Numbered from the stretch's first letter, positions 8,801 through 17,930 are shown. The stretch is DNA of 64,000 nt from Xaviernesmea oryzae (GCF_900177415.1 NZ_FXAF01000001.1:312501-376500), one strand, 5' to 3'. The notes: a model not told the origin generated them from the letters alone. Made by a program: numbers and translations.

Positions 8801-11313
8801 ACCGAGTTCTCGGCCAGGTCGCCTGAAAATTCCGGCTTGATGCCGATGCGGGGGCCGTCAGACTTGATGGGAAGAGTGAGCGAACGCTCCACCGCGCGGC
8901 CGCCGGCCTCCTGCATGCGCACGACGATATCGGCATTGACGAGCTGAGTCGTCGACGGCACCTCACTGACATCCGCGTCGAAAACCGCCTTGCCTTCCTC
9001 ATCGGCCGGCTCCAGCGCATCGAGCGGGATGCGTACCGTTTCCGTCTCCTCCTCGTCGGCAAGGCCGAACTGGTAACCGGGGAAAGCGGCATTCTCGCGC
9101 GTCGGCTTCAGCGCGATCTCGCCTTCGAGGTTGAGGCCTGCAGCCGGCGCGCCGTAGAGAAAGCGCCCTTCGACATGGACCGGCACGGGCTGGCCCGCCT
9201 TGATCTGCTTCGCCTCGCTCGTCATGTCGAATTCGATGCGGTCCGGCACGAAATCATCAACGAGGAATGTCTTCTCGCCGATCGCCGAGCCTTTCGGATC
9301 GGTGAATATCTGCATGGTCCAGGTGCCGCGCATGGCGGTCTCGAGCAGCGGCAGGTCGAGCGCATAACCGCCGAGCGAGCCGTTCTCCACCATGCGCCGG
9401 TCTTCGACGCCGTCCGGCCGCAGGAAGACGAAGGTGAGCGGCAGGTTTTCGATTGCTGTCGCATCGATATTGCGGGCGAGCGCGCTCGCATGCACCGTTT
9501 CGCCCGGACGATAAATGCCGCGCTCGGTCCACGGCAGAATGTCGATCGCGCCCGGTGCCGGGCGGCCGGTCACCCCGCGATCGGACAGATCGAAGCCGGC
9601 TCGGGTCATGTCGAGAAAGACATAATCCTGGCCGTTGTTTTGAGCCGTCAATACGGCCGGCACCATGGCCGCCGTGCCGCGCATCAGCCCGGCTGTAAAG
9701 ATCGCGCGGCCGTCCGCATCGGTCTTTGCCGTGCCGAGAATTTCGTTGTTCTTGGCGAGAAGCTGCAGGTCGATACCGGCGATCGGCCTGGCGGAGCCGA
9801 GCGAACGGGCAAAGACATGCAGCCCGTCCGTGCCGGCATAGGTAGTAAGCCCGATATCCGAAACGACGAACCACTGGGTGGCCTTGCTGTCCCACTCCTG
9901 GGTAACCGCATTCGAAGCAGCAGCCGTGAGCATATAGACGCCCGGCTTGCGGGTCGGCAGCGCCTCATCGACCGGAAAGCTCGTCACCACGTCCTTGTTC
10001 AGATCCTGGGTGATATCGATCGTTCCCTGCCAGACGAGCTCGCCGCTCTGCTGCTCGATCTGATTGGCATTGTAGCCGTCCATCTGGGTGAGGAACTGCG
10101 AATTGGCGAGCAGCGAAGCAATGTTGCGGTCGCCGACCCGGTAGAGTTTCAGGTCCGCCTTTTCCGTATTGACCGAAACGATCGGGATGCCGCGGCGGGC
10201 GGTCGACGGCAACACGAAACTGTCGCCGGTAAACCGCACCGTCGGAGAGCGGTCCTTGACGTAGATGTCGATATCGACCTGAGCGACCAGCGGTTCGTCG
10301 ACGGAGGACGGCAGGCCGCGGCGAAGAGAAAGCTTGTAGCGCTGGCCATGGGTGAGGCCTTCGACGCAGATCTGGTTGTCCTTGGCTTCCATCGCCTTCG
10401 GAGCCTGGCCATCGAGCACCACGAAGGGCGCATAATCGACGCCCGCTTTCACCAGCGGTTCGGAGAATTGCACGCAGGCGCGCGGATTGGCGCTGTCTGC
10501 ATCGACGGTATTGCCGGTTACGCGAAAACCCTGGCGTTCGCGCAAATCGTTATAGGCGGCCTGGACCGTCCGGGCATTCACCAGCGCAAGGCTTGCCTTG
10601 TAGGCATTCAGCGCGGCTCGGTAATTCTCCTGCTTGGCAAGCGCTGCGGCCAGAACCGCGAGCGCATCGGCGCGGTTCTGCGTCGTGCGGGAAAGTTCGT
10701 AGCCGTTGATCGCGGCGAGCGTTCCTTCGGAAGCGGCGCTGCTGTTATCGTTCGCCGTGCCGGCAGCGCGCGACAGCTCGATCCAGAGTGCGCCGTCGTC
10801 GGGCGTGATCGAAAGCGCGCCTTTGAAATTGTAAATCGCCGTATCGACATTGCCGGCGAGGAGTTCGTTCTGGGCAATGGTCTTCAGGTTCTCGACGCCG
10901 TAACCCTGCTGGTTGTCTCCGAGCGCAAGCCCGCTCTTCTGCTCGCGCGCCTGCTGCAGCAGGTCTTCCGAAAGGAATGCCAGTTTCGGCGGAGCGCCGA
11001 TATCCGGTTCGGCGGCCACTTCGACGATCTTGCCTGCAACCGCACCCGGGAACGTGTTGAGCGGACCGTAATCCGACTTCAGGAAGCACCACTTTGCCTT
11101 GGTATTGTAGGTAAACGCCCTGCAGGTGTTGTCTCCGATGCAGGCCGCCTCGCACTGCGGCTGGCTCACATTTTTCACGGTCCGGAGATCGAAGCCGAGA
11201 TAATCGCCATCCTGCGTGGTCTCGATACGACGCTCAGCCGCCGATAGGGGCGAGACCGAAGCGAATGCGGAAATAAGAAGAGCAGAAAGGCCGAAAAAGA
11301 CGCGCCTAGACAT
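5866..11313 (-). CDS. Alpha-2-macroglobulin family protein with PAN/apple domain
   Basis: Large periplasmic protease-trapping protein, 1815 aa. An N-terminal signal peptide (about 25 residues, ending in SAA) lacks a lipobox Cys, so it is not obviously a lipoprotein. Residues ~35-95 form a cysteine-containing PAN/apple module, followed by a TPR-like helical stretch, then MG domains. The thioester motif Cys-Ala-Glu-Gln is intact at residues 1365-1368 within the alpha-helical thioester domain. The start at 11313 is set by GGGAGGGGAC just before it; the open frame extends 32 codons further without support. It forms an operon with pbpC, consistent with cell-envelope defence and repair as proposed for bacterial A2M/PbpC pairs. 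Confidence 0.93.
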   Translation of the reverse strand: MSRRVFFGLSALLISAFASVSPLSAAERRIETTQDGDYLGFDLRTVKNVSQPQCEAACIGDNTCRAFTYNTKAKWCFLKSDYGPLNTFPGAVAGKIVEVAAEPDIGAPPKLAFLSEDLLQQAREQKSGLALGDNQQGYGVENLKTIAQNELLAGNVDTAIYNFKGALSITPDDGALWIELSRAAGTANDNSSAASEGTLAAINGYELSRTTQNRADALAVLAAALAKQENYRAALNAYKASLALVNARTVQAAYNDLRERQGFRVTGNTVDADSANPRACVQFSEPLVKAGVDYAPFVVLDGQAPKAMEAKDNQICVEGLTHGQRYKLSLRRGLPSSVDEPLVAQVDIDIYVKDRSPTVRFTGDSFVLPSTARRGIPIVSVNTEKADLKLYRVGDRNIASLLANSQFLTQMDGYNANQIEQQSGELVWQGTIDITQDLNKDVVTSFPVDEALPTRKPGVYMLTAAASNAVTQEWDSKATQWFVVSDIGLTTYAGTDGLHVFARSLGSARPIAGIDLQLLAKNNEILGTAKTDADGRAIFTAGLMRGTAAMVPAVLTAQNNGQDYVFLDMTRAGFDLSDRGVTGRPAPGAIDILPWTERGIYRPGETVHASALARNIDATAIENLPLTFVFLRPDGVEDRRMVENGSLGGYALDLPLLETAMRGTWTMQIFTDPKGSAIGEKTFLVDDFVPDRIEFDMTSEAKQIKAGQPVPVHVEGRFLYGAPAAGLNLEGEIALKPTRENAAFPGYQFGLADEEETETVRIPLDALEPADEEGKAVFDADVSEVPSTTQLVNADIVVRMQEAGGRAVERSLTLPIKSDGPRIGIKPEFSGDLAENSVGNFTVIVVDPDGRKQTVQGLPWKLIKIDRDYQWYRDGSSWRFEPVTRTSQIANGTVDVSADGGRIAVPVNWGRYRLEIETADIGGPASSVEFDAGWFVTATSTETPDALEIALDKPSYKIGETAKLKVSSRYAGELMVTSGSEDLISVQNASIGQSGGEVEIPVTADWGAGSYVTATLYRPGEAQESRMPMRAIGITWLKVDPESRDLQVSIDAPEKTLPRQPLDISLQVAGAGANEDAYVTVAAVDVGILNLTRYEPPAPDDWYFGQRRLGLEIRDLYGRLIDGSLGATGRLRTGGDGGSVALQGNPPKEKLVAFFSGVVKLDAEGKANVSFDIPQFNGTARVMAVAWSKTGVGHGVKDVVVRDPIVVTASLPRFLAPGDQSNLRLDIANTDAPAGDYQLAVTISDAVSVDQSGSESLALAAGGKANITLPISGVEPGDGTVSIRLSNASGLSLEQVLNIPVRPAAMPVTERRLVELRPGASVTVDSNLLADSILPGASVSVNVSRSNAFDIPALLMSLSRYPYGCAEQTTSRALPLLYLSEMAVQNGLADDAEVRKRVQDAIYRVLSYQSSAGSFGLWAPGGGDLWLDSYVTDFFSRAREQGYEVPEQALVQALESLQNSLSYTNNVKDQGNEIAYALYVLARNRKAAISDLRYYADTALNDFPTPLAKAHIAAALSLYGDAQRSRSIFADSLQMSEQAQIHKVSLVRSDYGSSLRDGAAVLALAAESRPVPPIVPALADIVAKEWSAKKYTSTQEQTWMLLAARALQSGDDNLRLNVNGADHRGTLMSQMTGDALIDHPVTIRNDSGDPLSAAITTVAAPSQPLPAGGDGFEITRTYYNMAGEEVNVSEAQQNERYVVVLNITETNEWPSRIVVTDLLPAGFEIDNPSIVNSANLSNFDWIEEVQAAHTEFRNDRFVAAFDRSAGDNRQITLAYVVRAVTPGVYDHPAAQVEDMYRPQFLARTATGKMEVVAAQ

Positions 11314-11336
11314 CGATGTCCCCTCCCTACGCCGCC

Positions 11337-11356
11337 GCGCGTCAATTGTGACGCGC
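11337..11356. promoter_or_regulatory. 20-nt inverted repeat in the A2M leader
   Basis: GCGCGTCA-ATTG-TGACGCGC, arms of 8 bp with no mismatch, 23 bases upstream of the A2M start codon. It could be an operator or an RNA hairpin next to the ribosome site. A TTGACA box lies further upstream (11444-11449, minus strand), but no convincing -10 was found. Confidence 0.4.
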
Positions 11357-11522
11357 AAAGGACGCCGTAACACTTTTGATCTGCACCGGACGCCAGTGCA
11401 GACTGCCACCGGATAAAAGCAGTTTTTAATGTACGCAAAGGCTTGTCAACGAAAACTCCGCAAGCGGCGCCGTTGATTTTCATGAAGATATTGTCACAAA
11501 GCCCGCAATGTCCCGGATTGGT

Positions 11523-12272
11523 TCAGGCCATGAGCCCGGCCGCCGTGAACCCTCCGTCGACGGCAAGGATCTGCCCGGTCACATAGGACGACTGGCGGTC
11601 GTCGATCAGGAATGCGATTGCCGATGCGATCTCCTCCGGCTGGCCATAGCGCCGCATCGGCACGGTACGATGCCATTCTTCCCGCGTCACGGCGGTGTGG
11701 GTTTCCCGCACCATCGGCGTCTCGATCGGTCCCGGCGCAATGGCGTTGACGCGGATCAGGTCGTCGGCAAGCTCCACCGCCATGATCTTCGTGAGCGTGA
11801 TCAATGCACCTTTCGAGGCTCCGTAGGCGGAGCGGCCGAGATTGCCTTTGATGCCGGAGACGGAGGCGATATGGACGATCGAACCGCCGCCGTTTTCGCG
11901 CAGGATCGGTGCCAGCGCCTGCGACAGCGAGAAGGCGCCGACGACATTCACTTCATAGATACGCCGAAGCGTGTCGGCCGTCGTATCCGCAAACCGGACA
12001 TTGGCCGCGATACCGGCACTGTTCACCAGCGCCGCCAGCGGAGCGGCCAGCGTCCGGCACCGATCGGCAATCCGCGCCACCGCCGCCTCGTCCGTCACGT
12101 CGAGAATTGCGGGTGTAAGCAGTGCGGTGCGGTTTCCGAGCTTCTCGCTGAGGCGCGCCAGTGCATCGGCGTCGCGATCGGCGGCAACCACGTGCCAGCC
12201 TGCGTCGATCAGAAGCTCCGTCGTCGAAAGGCCGATCCCCGATCCTGCACCCGTGACGACGACACTCCGCAT
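11523..12272 (-). CDS. SDR family NAD(P)-dependent oxidoreductase
   Basis: Classical short-chain dehydrogenase of 249 aa. The cofactor motif TGAGSGIG is at residues 7-14, with NSAGIAANV in the middle, the catalytic Ser in HIASVSG, and YGASK holding Tyr and Lys. The C-terminal half has IAPGPIETPM and the SSYVTGQILAVDGG segment seen in FabG-like enzymes. It starts two bases after the CoA-ligase gene, so it is the last gene of the thiolase-ligase-SDR unit. A 3-hydroxyacyl-CoA or alcohol dehydrogenase role would fit the neighbours, but the substrate is unknown. Confidence 0.9.
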   Translation of the reverse strand: MRSVVVTGAGSGIGLSTTELLIDAGWHVVAADRDADALARLSEKLGNRTALLTPAILDVTDEAAVARIADRCRTLAAPLAALVNSAGIAANVRFADTTADTLRRIYEVNVVGAFSLSQALAPILRENGGGSIVHIASVSGIKGNLGRSAYGASKGALITLTKIMAVELADDLIRVNAIAPGPIETPMVRETHTAVTREEWHRTVPMRRYGQPEEIASAIAFLIDDRQSSYVTGQILAVDGGFTAAGLMA

Positions 12273-12274
12273 GT

Positions 12275-14770
12275 TCAGCTCTCCCGGTTTTCGACGATGA
12301 CCAGTTCGAAAGTGACGCCGACGGGATTGTCACCCCTGGCAAGCCCGCCGTGATAGATGACACCGTCGGTATCGACGACCGCCGCATCCAGTGAAGTGCG
12401 AAGGCCTTCGGGCGTCTTCTCCAGAGAGCCGCTTTCGATGGCGATCTCGGTCGCCAGGCAAACGATGCGGCAGCCGTCCTCGAACACCGGCTCATTGATG
12501 CTGCCTATGCCGTAGACACGGGCGCTTTCGATACCGTGCGTCCGGCAGACTTCCTCGATAGCCGTTGCGACATCTTCATTCGGCCGCACCCGCAATAGGA
12601 TGCCGTTGCCTTCTTCGCCCCTACCCTTGACGGAAAAGAGGGTGAAATTCGTTTCGGGATCGGGAACGGAGTCGAAGGTGGCCGTCACGCTGCCATGGCC
12701 CTTGACCGCAACCGGCTGACTCACCACGCTGTCGAAGGGCAGAACATGGCCCATCCGGAGCGTATCTTCGCCCGTGTCCCAGATGCCGTGGCAGTGCAGG
12801 AACGGCGCGCCGTCGCGTTCTCCGAAGATAACGGTGGCCGTCTGAAACCTGCCTCCCGCCGCCGGCGCGAAGGTCGCGCTGTACCAGGCGGCATGCGCGG
12901 CGTCCGGCGAAAATGCCGGCAGCACGTAGCGGAACGGATCGCAGGCGCCGCCCTCGACGGTGACGAAACCGCCCTTGCAGCCGGCTTCCGCAAAGACGCG
13001 CGCAATGCCCGCCAGAAAGACCTCCCCCGGTCGCAGCACGCCTGCGACAGGCTTCAGTTCGGTCCGCACCGCCTCCCGCCGCACCGGCGCCGGGGGACCC
13101 GGATGCTCCAGCCGGCGGAGCGCCGGCCCGTCATTAGCCGGCTTCCGATCCAGTTCTCCCCGTGCTTGCAGCTCTTCGCGGATCATCTTCTTGGTGATCT
13201 TGCCATAGGCGGATTTCGGCAGCGCATCCCAGAATATGAAACGCTTCGGCATCTTGTAGCGGGACATCTTGCCGTCGACGAAGGCAAACATCTCCTTCTC
13301 GGTGACCTGAGCGCCCGGCTTGGCGACACAGACGGCATAACCCACCTCGCCCCAAAGCGGATCCGGCATGCCGAGCACCGCCGCTTCGCTGATATCGGGA
13401 TGGGTGAGCAGCTTTTCCTCGATCTCGCGCGGATAGACGTTCGAGCCGCCGGAAATATACATGTCGGAAGCGCGGCCGGTGATGTAGAGGAAGCCTTGGT
13501 CGTCCATGTGGCCGAGGTCGCCGGTGCGGAACCAGCCGTTGCGGAACGCTTTCTCGTTGGCCACGGGATTATCGTAATAGCCGGCGAACACGGCCGGGCC
13601 GATGCAGCAGATCTCACCCGTTTCGTAAGGCCCCAATTCGTCGCCCACATCGTTCTGAATGGAAACCTGCATGCCCGTGCGCTCGATCCCGCAGGTGCCG
13701 ATCTTCACGCCTTCGCCATCCTCGGCCGAATGCAGCCCGGGAGGCAGCACGGTGATGGCGCCCGTCACCTCGCCGAGCCCGAAATACTGGACGATGACCG
13801 GACCGAGCGTCTTCATCGCCCGCTTCTGGTCCTCCCGATACATGGGCGCGCCGGCATAGATGACATAGCGCAGCGAGGAATGATCGTATTTCCCCGCCGC
13901 CGGGTGCTCGACCAGCAGCTTCAGGATGGTCGGCACCGTGAACATGGTCGAGACGCGCCACGTTTCGATGAGCGCCCAGGCAGTCTCGATGTCGAATTTC
14001 TCCGTCGGCAGCAGGATGGTCTTCACTCCATGCGCCACCTGCGTGAGCTGGTGGACGCCCGCTCCGTGCGAAAGCGGCGCCACGACCAGCGCCGCATCCG
14101 CCGAAGTCACGCCCGGCATCAGGTCGCAGAGGTGGTTGTTGACGACAAAGGCCATCTGGCCGTGGGTCAGCACCGCCGCCTTCGGCCGTCCAGTCGTACC
14201 GGAGGTGAAGAAGAACCAGCATGGATCGTCACGCTCGACACGCGCCTCGATGGGCTTCCTGCCGTAAAACTCCTCCACGATGGCATCGTAGGACGGTCCG
14301 AAATCTGCCTCGCCGATGGCGACGACAAAACCGATTTCCGCATTGGTTTCGCGCGCGACGCGGGCATGATCGGGAAAGGACGCATTGCAGATCATGCCTG
14401 TCGCCCCGCTCGCCTTCGCGAGATAGGCGACTTCCTCCGGCGTCTGCCGGAAATTGGTCGGCACCCAGACCGCACCGATCCGGAAGCAGGCGAACATCGA
14501 TTCGAACATCTGATTGCAGTTCTGCGACTGAACCAGGATGCGATCGCCCTTCGCGACGCCGAACCGCTGCTGCAGCGCAGCCGCCATCGCATCGATGCGC
14601 GCCTCGAACTCCTCCCAGGTCCAGGTCTTGTCCGCCCACACGAGCGCGATGCCCCGAGGTTCGCGGCGCATCGCCTGCGTCACGAAACGAGCGAGGTTCA
14701 TCACCCGCGTCGAGCAAGGCGAAAGCCCGCCTTTCGGAGCAGCCTTCGCAACCGAACTGGCTACATTCAT
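12275..14770 (-). CDS. Acyl-CoA ligase fused to two PCC (DUF296) domains
   Basis: An 831-aa fusion. Residues 1-~535 are a complete ANL-family AMP-forming ligase: TSGTTGRPKAA (P-loop), YFGLGEVTG, RTGDLGHMD, SGGSNVYPREIE and a C-terminal PKSAYGKITKK with the catalytic Lys. Residues ~545-831 hold two tandem modules resembling the PCC/DUF296 fold. The first keeps a metal-site-like HCHG...GH pattern; the second is degenerate. The ATG at 14770 overlaps the thiolase stop (ATGA). It probably activates a carboxylic acid to its CoA thioester before thiolysis. The role of the PCC part is unknown. Ordinary ligases end near residue 540. Confidence 0.88.
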   Translation of the reverse strand: MNVASSVAKAAPKGGLSPCSTRVMNLARFVTQAMRREPRGIALVWADKTWTWEEFEARIDAMAAALQQRFGVAKGDRILVQSQNCNQMFESMFACFRIGAVWVPTNFRQTPEEVAYLAKASGATGMICNASFPDHARVARETNAEIGFVVAIGEADFGPSYDAIVEEFYGRKPIEARVERDDPCWFFFTSGTTGRPKAAVLTHGQMAFVVNNHLCDLMPGVTSADAALVVAPLSHGAGVHQLTQVAHGVKTILLPTEKFDIETAWALIETWRVSTMFTVPTILKLLVEHPAAGKYDHSSLRYVIYAGAPMYREDQKRAMKTLGPVIVQYFGLGEVTGAITVLPPGLHSAEDGEGVKIGTCGIERTGMQVSIQNDVGDELGPYETGEICCIGPAVFAGYYDNPVANEKAFRNGWFRTGDLGHMDDQGFLYITGRASDMYISGGSNVYPREIEEKLLTHPDISEAAVLGMPDPLWGEVGYAVCVAKPGAQVTEKEMFAFVDGKMSRYKMPKRFIFWDALPKSAYGKITKKMIREELQARGELDRKPANDGPALRRLEHPGPPAPVRREAVRTELKPVAGVLRPGEVFLAGIARVFAEAGCKGGFVTVEGGACDPFRYVLPAFSPDAAHAAWYSATFAPAAGGRFQTATVIFGERDGAPFLHCHGIWDTGEDTLRMGHVLPFDSVVSQPVAVKGHGSVTATFDSVPDPETNFTLFSVKGRGEEGNGILLRVRPNEDVATAIEEVCRTHGIESARVYGIGSINEPVFEDGCRIVCLATEIAIESGSLEKTPEGLRTSLDAAVVDTDGVIYHGGLARGDNPVGVTFELVIVENRES

Positions 14771-15936
14771 TTCGTCCGCTCCAGAATGGAGACGTAGTTG
14801 GCGACGGCGGCGCCACCCATGTTGAAGACACCGGCGAGCTTTGCATCCGGCACCTGCATCTCGCCCGCCTCGCCGCAAAGCTGCATCGCCGCCATGACAT
14901 GCATGGAAACGCCGGTCGCGCCGATCGGATGACCTTTGGACTTGAGACCTCCGGACGGGTTCACCGGCAACCGGCCGTCCTTTCGGGTGATGCCTTCACG
15001 AATGACGCGGTAGCCCTCGCCGGGCCTCGCAAGCCCCATGGCCTCGTATTCGATGAGTTCGGCTATGGTGAAGCAGTCATGCGTCTCGACGAAACTCAGA
15101 TCGTCCAGCGAGACGCCTGCTTCGCCGAGCGACTTCTGCCAGGCGAGACGCGCGCCCTCGAAGGCGATCGGATCGCGCCGCGACATGGCAAGGATGTCGT
15201 TGACGTGGTTGCGCGCCTTGAAGGCCACGGCGCGCCTCATGCCTTCCGCCACTTCGGGCGCAGCGATCACCAATGCGGCCGCGCCATCGGAGACCAACGA
15301 GCAGTCGGTACGGCGAAGCGGCGCTGCCACATAAGGGTTCTTGTCGGACACCGTGTTGCAGAAGTCGAAGCCGAAATCCTTCTGCATATGGGCATAGGGG
15401 TTTTTCATGCCGTTGGAATGGTTCTTGGCGGCGATCATGGCGAGTTCTTCGGAACGGTCGCCATAACGCTGGAAGTAATGGCTGGCGATGCGGCCGAAGA
15501 GCCCCGCAAAACCGCCCTCCACATCCGCTTCTTCCTCGCGGTAGGAAGCGGAAAGCAGGATATCCCCGGTCTCCTTCGTCGGCAGCGCCGTCATCTTTTC
15601 GGCCCCGACGACCAGCGCGATCTTGCCGCGGCCCGACGCGATGAAGTCGAGCGCCGAATAGAGCGCCGCCGAGCCCGTAGCGCAGGCATTCTCCATGCGC
15701 ACCGCCGGCACGTGATCGAACCCCTCGGCTGCCATCGCCACCAGCGCACCCTGGAAATCCTGCTTGGAAAAGCCGTTGTTGAAGACGCCGACGAAAATGC
15801 CGTCGACATCCTTCGCCGTGATGCCTGCATGCTCGAGGGCCGGATTGATCACCTCGGCCATCAGTTCCCGGGTCGAAGCCGCTTCGGACTTGCCGAATTT
15901 CGAATGGGCCCAACCGACGATCTCTGCTCCTGCCAT
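14767..15936 (-). CDS. Thiolase / acetyl-CoA acetyltransferase family protein
   Basis: 389 aa, of the SCP-x/AtoB-like thiolase branch. The nucleophile Cys sits in ENACATGSAA near residue 85, and the C-terminal active site shows GHPIGATG followed by the second Cys in QLCGEAG. It would cleave a 3-oxoacyl-CoA or make acetoacetyl-CoA-like products. It is the first gene of a three-gene unit with the CoA ligase and SDR, and lies 16 bases downstream of the IclR gene. Such SCP-x-like thiolases often act on branched or aromatic side chains; no DUF35 partner is seen here. Confidence 0.9.
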   Translation of the reverse strand: MAGAEIVGWAHSKFGKSEAASTRELMAEVINPALEHAGITAKDVDGIFVGVFNNGFSKQDFQGALVAMAAEGFDHVPAVRMENACATGSAALYSALDFIASGRGKIALVVGAEKMTALPTKETGDILLSASYREEEADVEGGFAGLFGRIASHYFQRYGDRSEELAMIAAKNHSNGMKNPYAHMQKDFGFDFCNTVSDKNPYVAAPLRRTDCSLVSDGAAALVIAAPEVAEGMRRAVAFKARNHVNDILAMSRRDPIAFEGARLAWQKSLGEAGVSLDDLSFVETHDCFTIAELIEYEAMGLARPGEGYRVIREGITRKDGRLPVNPSGGLKSKGHPIGATGVSMHVMAAMQLCGEAGEMQVPDAKLAGVFNMGGAAVANYVSILERTK

Positions 15937-15952
15937 GATCTTCTCCTTCGTT

Positions 15953-16858
15953 TCAAACCGGTTCCGGTGTTCGTGGCCGTACTGCCTGCGGCGTCTTCCG
16001 AGGCACCGGCTTTTCGGAGCTGAAGAGCGTCACCAGCTTGGCCTGCACCCGCTCCACCTCCTGCCGCAACAGGCCTGCAAGCTCCTTCTGCCGCGTCTCG
16101 CCCATGCGGCTGTCGATCGCCGCAATCGACAGCGCCCCGGCAAGCCGCCCGTCGGGCAACAGGATCGCCATGCCGATGCCCCAAGAATTGGCGATCACCC
16201 GTCCGGGGTTGAGCGCATAGCCGCTCTCCCGCGCACGGGCGACGTCCGCGCGGATGATCTCCGGCGAATAGCCGGGATACTGAACGGCGATGACGCCTTC
16301 GATCCGGCCGATGATGGCCTCGATCTCCTGATCCGGCAGCGCGGCCAGCATGGCGAGCGAACCGGCGCCGACGCCGAGCGGATTCTGGTCGCCGGTCTGC
16401 AGCGCATGGGTGCGCACGGGATGCGTGCCTTCTTCCCGATGCAGGCAGACGGCATAGTCGTCGCGGCGCATCGAGACGAAACTCGTGTCGGCCGAGCCGC
16501 CGGAAAGCCGCCTCAGGCTTTCGCCTGCCATTTCCAGAAGGCCGTGCCTTCGCGAGGCCAGCATGCCGAGCACGTAAAGCTCCCCGCCGAGATAGTAGCG
16601 GCGGGTAAGCTCATCCTGTTCGACGAGGCGTGACCGCATCAGCGCCATGAGCAGCCGCCGGGCGGTAGGCTTGTTCAGTCCGCTCTCGGCAACCACATCG
16701 CCCAGAGCAATCCCTTTTTCCGCAGCGCGACCGACGATGGAAAGGAGCTGCAGCGCCCTTTCCACCGCCTGTGCGCCGGAGCCAGAAGCGGCACCATTCG
16801 GCAGACCCGACAGGTTTTCAATTATCTGCTCCATAGGCCGCTTCCCAATTGCATTCAT
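15953..16858 (-). CDS. IclR family transcriptional regulator
   Basis: 301 aa. The N-terminal winged helix (about residues 30-95, AVERALQLLSIV... GLNKPTARRLLMAL) is followed by the IclR effector domain (about 110-285). The alternative ATG at 16834 has a better-spaced GGGAAG ribosome site, so the true start may be eight codons later. It sits between the TRAP transporter and the thiolase-ligase-SDR genes on the same strand and likely controls one or both in response to the transported acid. The effector is unknown. Confidence 0.9.
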   Translation of the reverse strand: MNAIGKRPMEQIIENLSGLPNGAASGSGAQAVERALQLLSIVGRAAEKGIALGDVVAESGLNKPTARRLLMALMRSRLVEQDELTRRYYLGGELYVLGMLASRRHGLLEMAGESLRRLSGGSADTSFVSMRRDDYAVCLHREEGTHPVRTHALQTGDQNPLGVGAGSLAMLAALPDQEIEAIIGRIEGVIAVQYPGYSPEIIRADVARARESGYALNPGRVIANSWGIGMAILLPDGRLAGALSIAAIDSRMGETRQKELAGLLRQEVERVQAKLVTLFSSEKPVPRKTPQAVRPRTPEPV

Positions 16859-16865
16859 CGGCCGT

Positions 16866-17885
16866 TCAACCCAACGACTTGCCGACGGCCTTTTCGAGGA
16901 TCGCCCAGGCCTCGTCGCCGTATTTCGCCTTCCAGTCCTTGTAGAAGTTCGCCGTCCGCAGCTTCTCCTGGAAGAGTGCGCCGTCCGGCTTGTTGAACTT
17001 CATGCCCTTGCCTTCCAGCTCAGCCTGGACGCTCGCATTGAGATCCATGACATCCTTGCGCTGCAATTCGGCAGCGGCGTTGAAATGCTTCGAGACGATC
17101 TGCTGAAGGTCCTCCGGCAACGCCTGCCAGGAGCGGCGGTTGAGCAGGATCCAGAAACCGTCCCACATATGGTTCGTCATCGAGACATATTTCTGCACCT
17201 CGAAGAGTTTTGCCGTCGTCAGGATGGCCAGCGGATTTTCCTGGCCGTCGACAATGCCGGTCTGCAGCGCCGTATAGGTCTCCGCGAAATTGATGGAGGC
17301 GGGCGCCGAGCCGAAAGCCGTGAACATCGAGGTCCAGAGCGGGCTCACCGGCACGCGGATCTTGAAGCCTTCGAGATCCTTCGGCGTCTCGATCGGTCCT
17401 CTGGAGGACGTGATCTGGCGGAAGCCGTTGTCCCATATTTTCTCGAGCGTCAGCAGCCCCTTCTTCTCGATCTCGCCGCGCACATATTTGCCCAGGTCTC
17501 CGTCCATGGCTGGCCAGACCTGATCGTAGCTCGGGAAAGCAAAGCCGACGCCGTTGAGCGATGCGTTCGGCACCAGGGTGGACAGAATGATCGGCGAAAG
17601 GCTGAACATCTCGACGCCGCCCGAACGCACCTGGTTCAGCATGTCCGTATCCGCACCGAGCTGGCTCGACGGGAAGATGTTGATCGCCATTCTGCCACCG
17701 CTCTCCTCCTGGATTTTCGCGACGGCCTCCTTGGCACGGACGTTCATCGGATGCGTGAGCGCCTGGTTGTTGGCGAATTTGTAGGTGAATTCGGCGGCAT
17801 TGGCCGGCCGCGTGCGGATCGAAAAGGTCGTGGCGATGCCTGTCGTGGCCGCGCCCAAGAGCAGCGTTCTGCGGTTGACGTTCAT
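16866..17885 (-). CDS. TRAP transporter substrate-binding protein (DctP family)
   Basis: 339 aa, periplasmic. The signal peptide begins MNVNRRTLLLGAA, with an Arg-Arg pair that may route it through Tat. The DctP domain includes the conserved region around residues 145-180 with the Arg that binds the substrate carboxylate (FKIRVP). An ideal GGAGG lies in front of the ATG. It is 45 bases downstream of the fused membrane component and seven bases before IclR. The likely ligand is an organic acid, perhaps the one activated by the nearby CoA ligase. Confidence 0.92.
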   Translation of the reverse strand: MNVNRRTLLLGAATTGIATTFSIRTRPANAAEFTYKFANNQALTHPMNVRAKEAVAKIQEESGGRMAINIFPSSQLGADTDMLNQVRSGGVEMFSLSPIILSTLVPNASLNGVGFAFPSYDQVWPAMDGDLGKYVRGEIEKKGLLTLEKIWDNGFRQITSSRGPIETPKDLEGFKIRVPVSPLWTSMFTAFGSAPASINFAETYTALQTGIVDGQENPLAILTTAKLFEVQKYVSMTNHMWDGFWILLNRRSWQALPEDLQQIVSKHFNAAAELQRKDVMDLNASVQAELEGKGMKFNKPDGALFQEKLRTANFYKDWKAKYGDEAWAILEKAVGKSLG

Positions 17886-17930
17886 GAAATCCTCCTCCGA
17901 TTTCAGTTCCCGGTTAGTGTCTCAAGGCCG

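Noticed and set aside
9175..11247. 690-aa open frame on the plus strand across the macroglobulin gene
   Set aside because: Antisense to a well-supported gene, with no recognisable domain and no ribosome site.
12695..14797. 700-aa open frame antisense to the CoA ligase
   Set aside because: Shadow of the ligase gene, of low-complexity His/Arg-rich composition.
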